Assembly (NCBI RefSeq): GCF_029892565.1
Contig: NZ_JARXVH010000003.1
Coordinates: forward strand, 372,001-436,000
Length of the DNA: 64,000 nucleotides
Direction of reading: 5' to 3'
From: Streptomyces pseudovenezuelae
GTDB lineage: Bacteria; Actinomycetota; Actinomycetes; Streptomycetales; Streptomycetaceae
Below are positions 25,224 to 34,111 of this stretch, in pieces; the first letter of the stretch is position 1, and every line of letters begins with the position of its first letter. The notes beneath the pieces are model-generated. The model did not search any database. It was not told the origin of the DNA and saw only the letters and a program-made list of their open reading frames with translations. A program made the position numbers and the translations under genes.

Positions 25224-25768
25224 GCGAGTACTCCTTCGGGGTCGGTGCGGCGCGCTGCCGGGGCGGGCGGAACGGGCAGGGCGTCCAGCGCCCGCTCCAG
25301 CCGACGGCGGGCCCGGTGCAGCCGGACGGTCAGGGTGGCGGTGGCGCAGCCCAGGACGCGCGCGGCGTCCTTGGGGCTCAGTCCGTGCCAGGCGATCAGC
25401 GTCAGCAGTTCGCGGTCGGCCTCGGACAGACTCGCCAGGGCCTGCAACGCGGCCTGCCGGTCGATCACGCCGGTCGCCACGTCCGCCGCCTCGGCCCCGC
25501 CGCCGCTGCCGATGCGCTGTGCCTCCCGCGCGGCCAGGGCGTACTGGTGGCTGTCGCGGCGCCGCAGCTCCCGCACCAGATTGCGGGCCACGCCGAGCAG
25601 CCAGGGCAACTCCGGCTGCGGCAGATCCCGCATCCGTCTCCACGCCACGGTGAAGGTCTCGCTGGTGATGTCCTCCCCGACCTGCCGTCCCACCTGGCTC
25701 GTGGCGTAGGCGAGTACGCGCGGATAACACTCCTCGTAGACGTCCCGGAAGCGTTGGGCTTGAGTCAC
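25220..25768 (-). CDS. ECF-type RNA polymerase sigma factor
   Basis: The GTG at 25768 preceded by AAGGGA gives 182 residues. Region 2 is seen in FRDVYEECYPRVLAYATSQVGRQVGEDITSETFTVAWRRMRDLP (in pieces) and region 4 in LSEADRELLTLIAWHGLSPKDAARVLGCATATLTVRLHRARRRLERAL. It is a second, independent ECF factor in this window. It is coupled to the CU044_5270 protein and may sense cell-envelope conditions through it. Confidence 0.92.
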   Translation of the reverse strand: MTQAQRFRDVYEECYPRVLAYATSQVGRQVGEDITSETFTVAWRRMRDLPQPELPWLLGVARNLVRELRRRDSHQYALAAREAQRIGSGGGAEAADVATGVIDRQAALQALASLSEADRELLTLIAWHGLSPKDAARVLGCATATLTVRLHRARRRLERALDALPVPPAPAARRTDPEGVLA

Positions 25769-25875
25769 GCGCCGTCCCTTCGTGTCGGCTCTGTCACCGA
25801 GGAATGGGTGGGGCGGCCGGGTTATTACAGGGCGAGGAGATATTCGCGGTTCAGGAAGCCGGGTCGGCCCAGCCG

Positions 25876-26202
25876 TCAGCCGCGCCGCAGCGCACGCGAA
25901 CACCAGCCGATGATCAGAGCGTTGACCAGTGCCCCGAGCGCGACGGCGACGACGACCATCGCGACGCCGTCCGGCAGTACGAGCAGCACGAAGCTGAGCG
26001 GTGCGGTGGCGAGCAGCGGGATGACACCCGCCATCGACTCGTCCGAGCTGTCGGTGAGGCTCACGATGAGCGCCCACGCGAGCAGGACGGCGCAGAGGGC
26101 GAGGTAGCCGAGGGCGACGACGTCACCGAGGTAGTGGCGCAGCCGTCGGGGCAGGGAAGGGGACGGGGGCAGGCCGGATCGGCCGGTACCGGTGCCGGTC
26201 AC
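25876..26202 (-). CDS. Small integral membrane protein (SCO4225-like)
   Basis: The GTG at 26202 after AAGGAG gives 108 residues. Three hydrophobic segments are visible: VVALGYLALCAVLLAWALIVSL, MAGVIPLLATAPLSFVLLVLP and VAMVVVAVALGALVNALIIGW. The protein begins with a polar leader and ends with basic residues. The pattern matches small Streptomyces membrane proteins of the SCO4225 type as I recall them. It lies between the response regulator gene and the sigma factor, reading in the same direction. Function is unknown. Confidence 0.68.
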   Translation of the reverse strand: MTGTGTGRSGLPPSPSLPRRLRHYLGDVVALGYLALCAVLLAWALIVSLTDSSDESMAGVIPLLATAPLSFVLLVLPDGVAMVVVAVALGALVNALIIGWCSRALRRG

Positions 26203-26246
26203 AGGGGTCTCCTTGAGTCGGGGGCTGATCAGAGCTGGAGGCCGGG

Positions 26247-26930
26247 TCAGAGGTGCGGGCCGGGTGGGTTCGGGCGGGTCAGGCCGAGGTCGTAGGCGAG
26301 GATCGTCGCCTGGACGCGGTCACGCAGGCCGAGCTTGCGCAGCAGCGCGTTCACGTGGGACTTCACCGTGCCTACGGTGATGCCGAGTTGCTCGGCGATC
26401 TCCGCGTTGTTGAGGCCGGTCGCGAGCAGGGCGAGGACGTTGCGCTGGCTGCCGGTCAGGGTGTCGAGTTCGCGGGGGCCGCTGCCGGGCCGTGCGCCGG
26501 TGACCGGGCCGGCCGCGTAGTGGCCGATGAGTCGGCGGGTCGCGGACGGGGCGAGGACGCTCTCGCCGGTGGCCACCACCCGGATGCCGTGCAGGAGTTC
26601 GGAGGCGTGCACGTCCTTGAGGAGGAACCCGGAGGCACCGGCGCGCAGCGCGTCGAAGACGTACGCGTCGAGGTCGAAGGTGGTCAGCACCAGGACCCGG
26701 GGCGCGTTCTCGCGGCCGGTGATGATCCGGGTGGCGGCGATGCCGTCCAGTTCGGGCATGCGTACGTCCATGACGACGACGTCGGGCGCCAGTTGCTCGG
26801 CGAGCCGGACCGCGGCGACACCGTCGGCGGCCTCGCCGACGACCGTCATGTCGTCCTCGGCGTCGATCACGGCGGCGAACCCCGCCCGGACGATGCCCTG
26901 GTCGTCGACGACCAGCACCTTGAGGCTCAT
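26247..26930 (-). CDS. NarL/LuxR-type response regulator
   Basis: The 227-residue protein has a receiver domain (KVLVVDDQGIVRAGFAAV, phosphoacceptor Asp in PDVVVMDVRMPELDG, Thr in VLVLTTFDLD, Lys in GFLLKDV) and a LuxR helix-turn-helix at the C-terminus (LTGSQRNVLALLATGLNNAEIAEQLGITVGTVKSHVNALLRKL, in pieces). The ATG at 26930 overlaps the sensor kinase stop by 4 bp (ATGA), so they are cotranslated and form a two-component pair. Targets are unknown. Confidence 0.94.
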   Translation of the reverse strand: MSLKVLVVDDQGIVRAGFAAVIDAEDDMTVVGEAADGVAAVRLAEQLAPDVVVMDVRMPELDGIAATRIITGRENAPRVLVLTTFDLDAYVFDALRAGASGFLLKDVHASELLHGIRVVATGESVLAPSATRRLIGHYAAGPVTGARPGSGPRELDTLTGSQRNVLALLATGLNNAEIAEQLGITVGTVKSHVNALLRKLGLRDRVQATILAYDLGLTRPNPPGPHL

Positions 26931-29269
26931 CGTTCCCTCTCCTCGTCGGCCGGTGCGAGCGGCAGCCGCAGGCCGACCGTGCCGGGCGGCCCGGCGGTCA
27001 GTGTGCCGCCGAGCGGCGCGATCCGCGCCGTCAGCCGCTCTCGTACGGCGGCGCCCGGCACCCCGGTGGCCGTGAGCGTCAACGTACCGTCGGCCGCGTC
27101 CAGTTCGAGCAGCGCCGGTTCCGCGCCGCCGGCCGCGAGGACCGTCTCGGCGGCGTGGTAGGCGGCCAGGTCGACGGCGGCGGGCAGCCGTTCGGGCACC
27201 CGGTCGGTGAGCCGGATCTCGACGTCACGGCCGGTGGCCCGGCACTGGTGGGCGAGCAGGTCGAGGGCCTGGAGGGTGGGCTGCGGGCGCAGCTCCGGCT
27301 CTCGCTCGCCGTCCCGGACCGTGTCGAGCAGGGCGCACATCGCGGCCAGTGCCTCACGGGCACGGGTCGCTGTCGCGTCGAGCCGGCCCGCCTGTGCCTC
27401 CGCGATCATGTCGGCGGTGCGGGCCAGCACGGTGGTCTCCAGGCCGGCGGCGATTCGCCGGCGCTCGGCCCAGGCGTCCCTCACGGCGGCCTCCGTCCAG
27501 GTGGCGAGGCGCTGCGTCTGCGTGTCCTGAGCTGCCCTCTCGCGCTGCCGTTTCAGGGTTCCGATCCAGTGGGCGGCGACGATCACCAAGGACACGCCGG
27601 TTGTCGCGAGGAGGATCACCGCCCAGGTGGGGAGGGTTGTGCCGCGGTGGAGGACGGCGATGGTCAGGGCGGTGGTGTGGAAGACCGCGGCGGCGATGAG
27701 AAAGGCGGAGACAGGGACTTGAGGCAGTGCGTACCTGCGAGCCGGTGGGGGCTGGTCGCGCCCCGCGGCGGAGCCGCAGATCGATACGGCCCCGCGCCCC
27801 GTGAGAGCCGCCAGCGCAACGCAGGTTGGCACCATGCTCAGCGTTGGTGGCAGCAACACTCGGCCGCTGTAGTCGCCCACGGCCATCGCCATCGGCCACA
27901 GCGGCGCCAGGCCCAACAGCGCACCCTGCGCGAACCGTGGTGCCCGGCGCAGCCACAGCAGGGCGACCGCCTGGGCCGCTGCCAACAGGGCGAAGAGCAC
28001 GCCCGCCGAGACGTGCGAGCCGGATGACGTCGTCTCGTCCCGGATCACCAGTACCGGAAGCAGGGGCTGGGCGAACAGGCCGAAGGCAGCGATCACTTGG
28101 GCCAGGCGGTAGCCCCGGGGCACGGTCGGCTCGATCGGGGCGGTGGTGCGGCCGGGCAGGACGGCGCTCACCTCCCAACCCCCCTCCGCCGTCGGGCCGC
28201 TGGTCAGGGTGCCGCCCGCCTCCCGGGCTCGGGAGCGCAGGAAGCCGGTGCCGCGTCCGCCGCCGAGCCCCGCGCCGTGCGCTGCCGCACCGGCCGGCGA
28301 GGGCGCGCTGGTGACGACGATGTCGGTACGGGTGTCGCCGTAGCGGCACAGCACCGTCGTATGGGCGCCCGGGGCGTGCCGGGCCACGTTGGTGAGCGCC
28401 TCGCGCACGATGCCGTACGCCGCGTCCGCGACGGCGCCGTCCGGGAGGGGGTCGATCTCGAAGTCGACGGGTTGGTCGAGTCGGCGGAACCCGGCGACGA
28501 GGGCCCTCAACCGCTCCTCCGGGGAGGGGAGTTCCTCCCGCGAGGGGGCCGGTGCCCGTACCGCGCCGAGGGCCCGGGTGACCTCACGACCGGTCTCGAC
28601 CGCGAACTCCAGGGCCTCGTCGGCCAGTTCGGGGCGCCGTTCGCGCAGTCCGGAGGCCGCGCCCGCGGTGACCACCACGGCGGTCAGATGGTGGGCGCTG
28701 ACGTCGTGCAACTCCCGTTCCATCCGGCGCCGTTCGACCGCCGGGAGCCGGTGCCGCTCGGACTCGGCCCGCTTCAGCAGGGCGTCGGCCGTCTGCCGCG
28801 CGTGCCGCCGGCGTCGTACGAACAGGCCCGCGCCGCACGCGACGGCGTACAGCACCGCCGTCAGGGCGAGGTCGAGTCCGTCGCGGTCGCTGAGGCCGTG
28901 CAGGGTGATGCCCTGGACGAGCTGCCAGGCGGCGAGGGTCACCACGCACAGCACGGCCGTGAAGGTGTCGCGTTCGGTCGCCACCGTGAACAGGGCCAGC
29001 GCGACCCCCGCGGTGCCCAGGACCGCCGTACCGCCGGTGGGCAGCGGCCCGGCGCCGAGCGCGCAGGCGACGGCGATCACCATCAGGGCGACCACCGGGT
29101 AGGTACGGCGCAGCGCGAGCGCGGCCGTCACCGGGCCGGCGACCAGGGCGGCCACCAGCAGGGCGGACCCGTCCGGGACGGTCCCCCGTGCGAGCGCGGC
29201 TCCGGGCCAGACCGCGGCCTGGGCGCAGATCAGCAGGACCGGGAGCAGCCGGTCGTCGGTTCGATTCAT
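26927..29269 (-). CDS. Tandem sensor histidine kinase with degenerate second module
   Basis: The ATG at 29269 gives 780 residues, nearly twice the usual length of a NarL-type sensor kinase. The first half has several membrane helices, the phosphoacceptor motif RRRMERELHDV with His188, and an ATPase N-box (GIVREALTNVARHA) with GGGRGTGFLRSRAREAGG. The second half repeats the plan: about six membrane helices from residue 390, a coiled segment, then RRRIAAGLETT near 603-613, where the histidine and following aspartate are Glu and Thr. The final ATPase-like region keeps only faint similarity (AAYHAAETVLAAGG). Module 2 is thus probably a regulatory pseudo-kinase. It is coupled to the response regulator gene. 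Confidence 0.88.
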   Translation of the reverse strand: MNRTDDRLLPVLLICAQAAVWPGAALARGTVPDGSALLVAALVAGPVTAALALRRTYPVVALMVIAVACALGAGPLPTGGTAVLGTAGVALALFTVATERDTFTAVLCVVTLAAWQLVQGITLHGLSDRDGLDLALTAVLYAVACGAGLFVRRRRHARQTADALLKRAESERHRLPAVERRRMERELHDVSAHHLTAVVVTAGAASGLRERRPELADEALEFAVETGREVTRALGAVRAPAPSREELPSPEERLRALVAGFRRLDQPVDFEIDPLPDGAVADAAYGIVREALTNVARHAPGAHTTVLCRYGDTRTDIVVTSAPSPAGAAAHGAGLGGGRGTGFLRSRAREAGGTLTSGPTAEGGWEVSAVLPGRTTAPIEPTVPRGYRLAQVIAAFGLFAQPLLPVLVIRDETTSSGSHVSAGVLFALLAAAQAVALLWLRRAPRFAQGALLGLAPLWPMAMAVGDYSGRVLLPPTLSMVPTCVALAALTGRGAVSICGSAAGRDQPPPARRYALPQVPVSAFLIAAAVFHTTALTIAVLHRGTTLPTWAVILLATTGVSLVIVAAHWIGTLKRQRERAAQDTQTQRLATWTEAAVRDAWAERRRIAAGLETTVLARTADMIAEAQAGRLDATATRAREALAAMCALLDTVRDGEREPELRPQPTLQALDLLAHQCRATGRDVEIRLTDRVPERLPAAVDLAAYHAAETVLAAGGAEPALLELDAADGTLTLTATGVPGAAVRERLTARIAPLGGTLTAGPPGTVGLRLPLAPADEERER

Positions 29270-29482
29270 GACGGATCAAGGCTATGGGCGTGGGCAGGGG
29301 GCCCGGCTCAGGCTGAGGGGGGATTCGCGTCTCTTACCTGGGTTGCAGACGCGGCCCGCGGCCGGTCCCGACTGTCCCTGGGTGGACGGCCGGCGGCGCT
29401 CTCTACCTCCGGTTCCAGACGCCAATCGTCCCAGCGCCCGAGGACCGGGGCAGGCCCCCGGACCTAGGCTCGATCACATCGA

Positions 29483-29505
29483 GGAAGCGCCGGACCAGCG
29501 CTTCC
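29483..29505. other. Hairpin in the 289-bp gap before the DUF5707 gene
   Basis: The interval 29270-29558 has no gene. It contains an 8-bp perfect stem (29483-29490 with 29498-29505, loop of 7) that would lie in the leader of the DUF5707 transcript. It may be an mRNA structure or chance. Confidence 0.3.
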
Positions 29506-29558
29506 ACCAGCGGCTTCCTGCCGCGTGACTCACCCACATACACACAGGGGGATCTCCC

Positions 29559-30008
29559 ATGACCAAGCGCGTTCTCGTCTCCTCGTTCCTCGCCGTCGTC
29601 GCCGTCGGCGGCATCACCGCCGGCGGTGTCGCGATGGCCTCCGCCGCCACCGAACCGACCCTCACCCACGGCTCCGCCCGCTACGTCCCCCCGACTGACA
29701 GCCGCGCCGGCACCTTCACCTACACCGCGGACGTCAGCGACGACTCCGGCATCCGCGGCCTCAACGTCGTTGCCTGGCCCGCGAGTTCGGAACTCGCCCC
29801 GACCGAGGCGGACCTGCGGTACGTGGACGCCGCCAAGTGCACCCGCACCTCGGACGAGACCTCCCGCTGCGCCTACACCTTCAAGGTCACCAAGAAGGAG
29901 GCCGCCGAGGCGGCCAAGGGCACCTGGAACGTCTCCGCGCTGCTCACGGCCAAGGACGGAAACACGCTCCACGTCCCGGACGCGGCCACCTTCGAGATGA
30001 AGGGCTGA
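29559..30008 (+). CDS. Secreted DUF5707 domain-containing protein
   Basis: An ATG at 29559 after GGGGGATCTCCC gives 149 residues. A Sec signal peptide is obvious (VLVSSFLAVVAVGGITAGGVAMASAA). The mature protein is a beta-rich domain with TFTYTADVSDDSGIRGLNVVAWP, a cysteine pair (AAKCTRTS and RCAYTFKV) and KGTWNVSALLTAKDGNT, in keeping with DUF5707, which resembles an immunoglobulin-like fold. It is a small exported protein of unknown function. A terminator hairpin follows. Confidence 0.85.
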   Translation: MTKRVLVSSFLAVVAVGGITAGGVAMASAATEPTLTHGSARYVPPTDSRAGTFTYTADVSDDSGIRGLNVVAWPASSELAPTEADLRYVDAAKCTRTSDETSRCAYTFKVTKKEAAEAAKGTWNVSALLTAKDGNTLHVPDAATFEMKG

Positions 30009-30026
30009 CCTGACGGCAGCGCCCCG

Positions 30027-30059
30027 GCCCCGGTATCGGCAGCACGCCGGTGCCGGGGC
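30027..30059 (+). terminator. Hairpin terminator after the DUF5707 gene
   Basis: A 13-bp stem with two G-U pairs (30027-30039 with 30047-30059) and a 7-base loop lies 18 bases after the stop and 25 bases before the AfsR-like start. Confidence 0.75.
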
Positions 30060-30084
30060 TTCGCCCTGTGGATAACCTGCACGC

Positions 30085-33000
30085 ATGACCACCGACCTGG
30101 CCCTCCTGTCCCGCGTCGCCTTTCGCGGCCGGGAGATCACCGCGCCCCGGCTGCGCGGGCTGTTGGCGTTGTTGGCGGAGGACTTGCGGGGTGGGTGCAG
30201 TACGGGGCGGTTGGCGGAGGGGTTGTGGGGGGACGACGGGGTGCCGGAGCGGCCGGGGAAGGCCGTGCAGGTGCTGGTGTCGCGGGTTCGGGGGCAGTTG
30301 GGGGCCGACGTCGTCCTCAGTACGCCTGCCGGGTATCGGCTCGGGCTGGACGCGGGGCAGGTCGACAGCTCCGCGCTGGTGTTGTTCGAGGCGGGGAGTG
30401 CCGAGCGGGCGCGGGGTGGGGATCACGCGGGGGCGTTGGCGCAGGCCGAGGCCGGGCTGGCGCTGTGGGACGGGAGTGTGGGGGCCGGGGCCGGGGAGGA
30501 TCTGCATGATCCGGTGGTCGCGCTGCGCGTCGCCCGGGTTCGGACGTTCCGTGCGCTGGTGCGGTCCCGGGCGCTCGCCTTGGCCCGGTTGGAGCGGCGG
30601 GAGGAAGCGGTCGCCCCGCTGAACGAGTTGGCGCTGGAGGTGCCTCGGGACGAGGAAGTGCTCGCCGAGTTGCTGCGGTGCGAGGCGGTGACCGCCGGGC
30701 GGGCCGCGGCGCTGGGGCGGTACGACGCCTATCGGCGCGGGTTGCGGGAGGAACTGGGGACCGATCCGGGGCCTGGACTCCGGTCCGTGTACCAGGAGTT
30801 GCTCCGCGCGGACGCGCCGCCGGTCCGGCACGACGTGCCGCACGAGCCGAATCCCCTGCTCGGCCGGGACGCCGACATCGCCGCCGTCGGCGCGCTGTTG
30901 CGGGAGGCCCGGGTGGTCACCGTCGTCGGACCGGGTGGGCTGGGCAAGACCCGTCTTTCGCACGCGGTGAGCCGGGCCGCCGCGCAACCGGTGGTGCACT
31001 TCGTGCCGTTGGCCGGTGTCACCTCCGACGCCGACGTGGCCGGTGAGGTCGCCTCGGCCGTCGGTGCCGGGGAGGGCGGGCGGTTCGCCGGGGGCGGGGA
31101 CATGGTGAGCGGCATCGTCGCCGCACTGGGCACCGGCCCCGCCCTGCTGGTGCTGGACAACTGCGAGCACGTCGTCGACGGCGCCGCCGACCTCGTACAG
31201 GAACTGGTGTCGCGGTCCAAGGAGTTGCGGATCCTGGCCACCAGCAGGGCGCCGCTGGGGCTGAGTTCGGAGTCCGTGTACGCGCTGCCGGAGCTGTCCC
31301 TGGCCACCGCCGTCGAGCTCTTCGAGCAGCGGGCGCGGGCCGCGCGGCCCGGTGTGGAGCTGGACCCCGAGCGGGTCGCCGAGATCTGCCGGCACCTGGA
31401 CGGGCTGCCGCTCGCCGTCGAACTCGCCGCCGCCCGCGTGCGGGTGCTGTCCGTGGCCGACATCTCGCGCCGGCTGCTGGACCGCTTCGCGCTGCTGCGC
31501 GGCGGCGCCCGGGACGCTCCCGAACGGCATCGCACCCTGCGGGCCGTGGTCGACTGGAGCTGGAACCTTCTGGAGCCCGACGGCCGGGCCGCGCTGCGCG
31601 CCCTGTCGGTGTTCCCCGGCGGCTTCTCCGAGGAGGCCGCCGAGTACGTGCTCGGCGAGAGCGGCGACGCACTGTTCCTCCTGGAGCAGCTCGCCGGCCA
31701 GTCCCTGCTGAAGGTGGGCGACAGCCCCGCCGGCGTCCGCTTCCATCTCCTGGAGACGCTACGGGAGTTCAGCGCCTCCCGCCGCGCCGAGGCCGGCGAG
31801 GAGGACGTGGTCACCGACCGATTCCTGCTCTGGGCCCGGGACTTCGGGCGGGCCCACCACGACGTCCTGTTCGGCGCCGAGCCGTTGCCCGCCTGGAACC
31901 GCATCCGCGCCGAGCGCGACAACCTCGTCCTGGCCCTGCGGTACGCGCTGGCCCGCGCCGACGGCCCCACCACCGCGGCCGTCACCGCCGTACTGGCCTC
32001 CCTGTGGGTCACCGACTCCAGCTACGCCCGGGTCGTCACCCTGTGCGCCGAGACCGGCGGCCCCCTGTCCCACTTCCGTCCGGACCCCGACAGCCCCGAG
32101 GACATGGAGACCGCCCGCACCGCGGCCACGATGTGCGCGGGCGCCCTCTTCATGGGCCTCGGCCCGCACGCAATACGGCAACTCGTCACCGTGCGCCGGC
32201 TGCCGCCCGCCCCGCCGGACACGGTCGTGCGCGCGATGGCCGTAGTGCTGAGAGCCACCCCGGACATGCGCCCGCCCCACTACGAGCGCCTCCAGGAACT
32301 GTGCGCGTCCGACGCGCCCCTGCTGTCGGGCATGGCCTGGGGCGTCCTCAGTTACGTCTGGGAAGCCGAGCACGAGACCGAGCGCGCCCTGGAGTGCGCC
32401 CGCCGGATGCCCGACACCCTGGGCAAGTTGGCCAATCCGGCCATGCAGCTGCTCAGCCACGGGCGGATCAGCGAACTGTGCATGCAGGCCGAGCGGGGCG
32501 CGGAGGCGTACGACCATCTGCGGGCCGCACTGCGCACGCTGGAGGAGTTCGACGGCTGGCCGGACTCGATCGGCGTCCGCTGGGGCCTGGTGCTCGCCTG
32601 TCTGCAGCGCGGGCAGGTCGACGAGGCGGAGTACTGGCTCGGGCTCGCGGCCCTGGACCAACAGCCGGAGTCCGCCCGGATCTACGCCCCCGATCTGGCC
32701 GCCCGCGCGGAGATCGCGCTGGCCCGGGGGCTGTCCGAGGTCGGGCTCGGGCTGTGGCGCCGGGCGGTGGACCGGATCCGGGAGGACAGCGCGCTGCTCG
32801 CCCTGCGCGACGGCGATCCGTTCGTCGACCCGTGGGTCCTTGAGGTGCAGTCGGCCGCGGTGGCCGCGCACGCGCAGCAGGGGCGGCTGGAGCCGGTGGC
32901 GGCGCTGGCGGGGCGGTTGCGGGAGCGGATGCTCGGCATGCTGTCCAACTCGGCCGGTTCTTCCGGCACTTCGGGCTCCTCCGGCTATTCGAAGAACGGC

Positions 33001-33339
33001 TCCTCGGAGGACGGCTCCTCGGGCAACGGCACTTCGGAGACCGGCTCCCTGTCGGACAGCTCCCCCCTTGAACTCCAGGTCTACGGCACGGTGTTGACCG
33101 CCCTCGGCTTCGCCGGACTCGCCGGCGGCGACCCGGCCGCCGTACGGCTGCTGGCACTGGCGGGACGGATGCCGGCGGTACGGGAGTTCCCCACCCTGTC
33201 CTCGACGCGGTCCCGGCAGGTGGCCGAGAACGCCGACAGGGCGGCCTACGACGACGCGATGTCGACGTACGCCACCCTGAACCGGGAGGAGCTGCGGGCC
33301 GCCGCACTGCACGAGCTCAGTGCCGCGGCTCGCGGTTGA
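30085..33339 (+). CDS. AfsR/SARP-type transcriptional regulator with NB-ARC ATPase domain
   Basis: The 1084-residue protein has four parts. Residues 1-90 are an OmpR-like winged helix (RLAEGLWGDDGVPERPGKAVQVLVSRVRGQLG). Residues 95-250 form the bacterial transcriptional activation domain. An NB-ARC ATPase follows, with Walker A GPGGLGKTRL near 282-291, Walker B LLVLDNCEHV and RILATSRAPLGL. The C-terminal third is helical and TPR-like. A Ser/Gly-rich stretch near residues 955-990 (SSGTSGSSGYSKNGSS) interrupts it. SARP-family regulators activate secondary metabolite or developmental genes, but no biosynthetic cluster is adjacent. Its 3' end overlaps the convergent permease gene by 23 bp. The first 400 bases use G-ending codons far more than the rest. 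Confidence 0.93.
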   Translation: MTTDLALLSRVAFRGREITAPRLRGLLALLAEDLRGGCSTGRLAEGLWGDDGVPERPGKAVQVLVSRVRGQLGADVVLSTPAGYRLGLDAGQVDSSALVLFEAGSAERARGGDHAGALAQAEAGLALWDGSVGAGAGEDLHDPVVALRVARVRTFRALVRSRALALARLERREEAVAPLNELALEVPRDEEVLAELLRCEAVTAGRAAALGRYDAYRRGLREELGTDPGPGLRSVYQELLRADAPPVRHDVPHEPNPLLGRDADIAAVGALLREARVVTVVGPGGLGKTRLSHAVSRAAAQPVVHFVPLAGVTSDADVAGEVASAVGAGEGGRFAGGGDMVSGIVAALGTGPALLVLDNCEHVVDGAADLVQELVSRSKELRILATSRAPLGLSSESVYALPELSLATAVELFEQRARAARPGVELDPERVAEICRHLDGLPLAVELAAARVRVLSVADISRRLLDRFALLRGGARDAPERHRTLRAVVDWSWNLLEPDGRAALRALSVFPGGFSEEAAEYVLGESGDALFLLEQLAGQSLLKVGDSPAGVRFHLLETLREFSASRRAEAGEEDVVTDRFLLWARDFGRAHHDVLFGAEPLPAWNRIRAERDNLVLALRYALARADGPTTAAVTAVLASLWVTDSSYARVVTLCAETGGPLSHFRPDPDSPEDMETARTAATMCAGALFMGLGPHAIRQLVTVRRLPPAPPDTVVRAMAVVLRATPDMRPPHYERLQELCASDAPLLSGMAWGVLSYVWEAEHETERALECARRMPDTLGKLANPAMQLLSHGRISELCMQAERGAEAYDHLRAALRTLEEFDGWPDSIGVRWGLVLACLQRGQVDEAEYWLGLAALDQQPESARIYAPDLAARAEIALARGLSEVGLGLWRRAVDRIREDSALLALRDGDPFVDPWVLEVQSAAVAAHAQQGRLEPVAALAGRLRERMLGMLSNSAGSSGTSGSSGYSKNGSSEDGSSGNGTSETGSLSDSSPLELQVYGTVLTALGFAGLAGGDPAAVRLLALAGRMPAVREFPTLSSTRSRQVAENADRAAYDDAMSTYATLNREELRAAALHELSAAARG

Positions 33340-34111
33340 ACTTGGCCTTGGACCACAGGTAGCCAAGGACGGTCATGCCCAGGCACCAACCGACGGCCAG
33401 CAGTGCGTTCTTGGTGCCGATCTCGGTGCCGAGGAGCAGCCCGCGCAGGGTCTCGATGGCCGGCGAGAAGGGCTGGTACTCGGCGAACCAGCGGAACCAG
33501 CCCGGCATGGCGTCCACCGGCACGAACGCGCTGGACAGGAAGGGCAGCATCACCAGCGGCGTACCGATGTTGCTGGCGCCCTCGGGGTTGGGGCTGATCA
33601 GGCCGATACCGACCGCGAGCCAGGTCAGCGCGAGGCTGATCAGGGCCATCAGGCCGGCCGCCGCGATCCACTCCACCGGCGAGGCGTCGGGCCGGAAGCC
33701 GATGGCCAGTCCGATGCCGAGGACGAGCACCAGCGCCATCATCGTCTGGATCACGCTGCCGATGACGTGGCCGATCAGCACAGAGGCGCGGGAGATCGCC
33801 ATGGTGCGGAACCGGGCCATGATGCCCTCGGTCATGTCGGTGCACACGGCTACCGCGGTACCGAGCGAGGTCATGCTCACGGTCAGGCAGAGAATGCCGG
33901 GCACGAGATAGGCGACGTACTCGGAACGGTCCGCGTGACCGCCCGTGAGGCCCGCGCTCATCACGTCGCCGAAGACGTAGACGAACAGCAGCAGCAGGAT
34001 GACCGGGGTGAGCAGGAGGTTCAGGGTGAGGGAGGGGTAGCGGCGCGCGTGCAGGAGGTTGCGCCGCAGCATGGTCATGTTGTCGCGGAAGGCGTAGGTG
34101 GCGGTGCTCAT
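33317..34111 (-). CDS. ABC-2 type transporter permease (DrrB-like)
   Basis: The ATG at 34111 overlaps the ATPase stop (ATGA) and gives 264 residues. Six membrane helices are visible, including LNLLLTPVILLLLFVYVFGDVM, a QTMMALVLVLGIGLAIGF segment and VGWCLGMTVLGYLW near the end. The ABC-2 signature region around LMALISLALTWLAVGIGLISPNPEGASNIG is present. It forms an exporter with the adjacent ATPase, in the class of daunorubicin/antibiotic efflux systems. The substrate is unknown. Confidence 0.92.
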   Translation of the reverse strand: MSTATYAFRDNMTMLRRNLLHARRYPSLTLNLLLTPVILLLLFVYVFGDVMSAGLTGGHADRSEYVAYLVPGILCLTVSMTSLGTAVAVCTDMTEGIMARFRTMAISRASVLIGHVIGSVIQTMMALVLVLGIGLAIGFRPDASPVEWIAAAGLMALISLALTWLAVGIGLISPNPEGASNIGTPLVMLPFLSSAFVPVDAMPGWFRWFAEYQPFSPAIETLRGLLLGTEIGTKNALLAVGWCLGMTVLGYLWSKAKFNREPRH

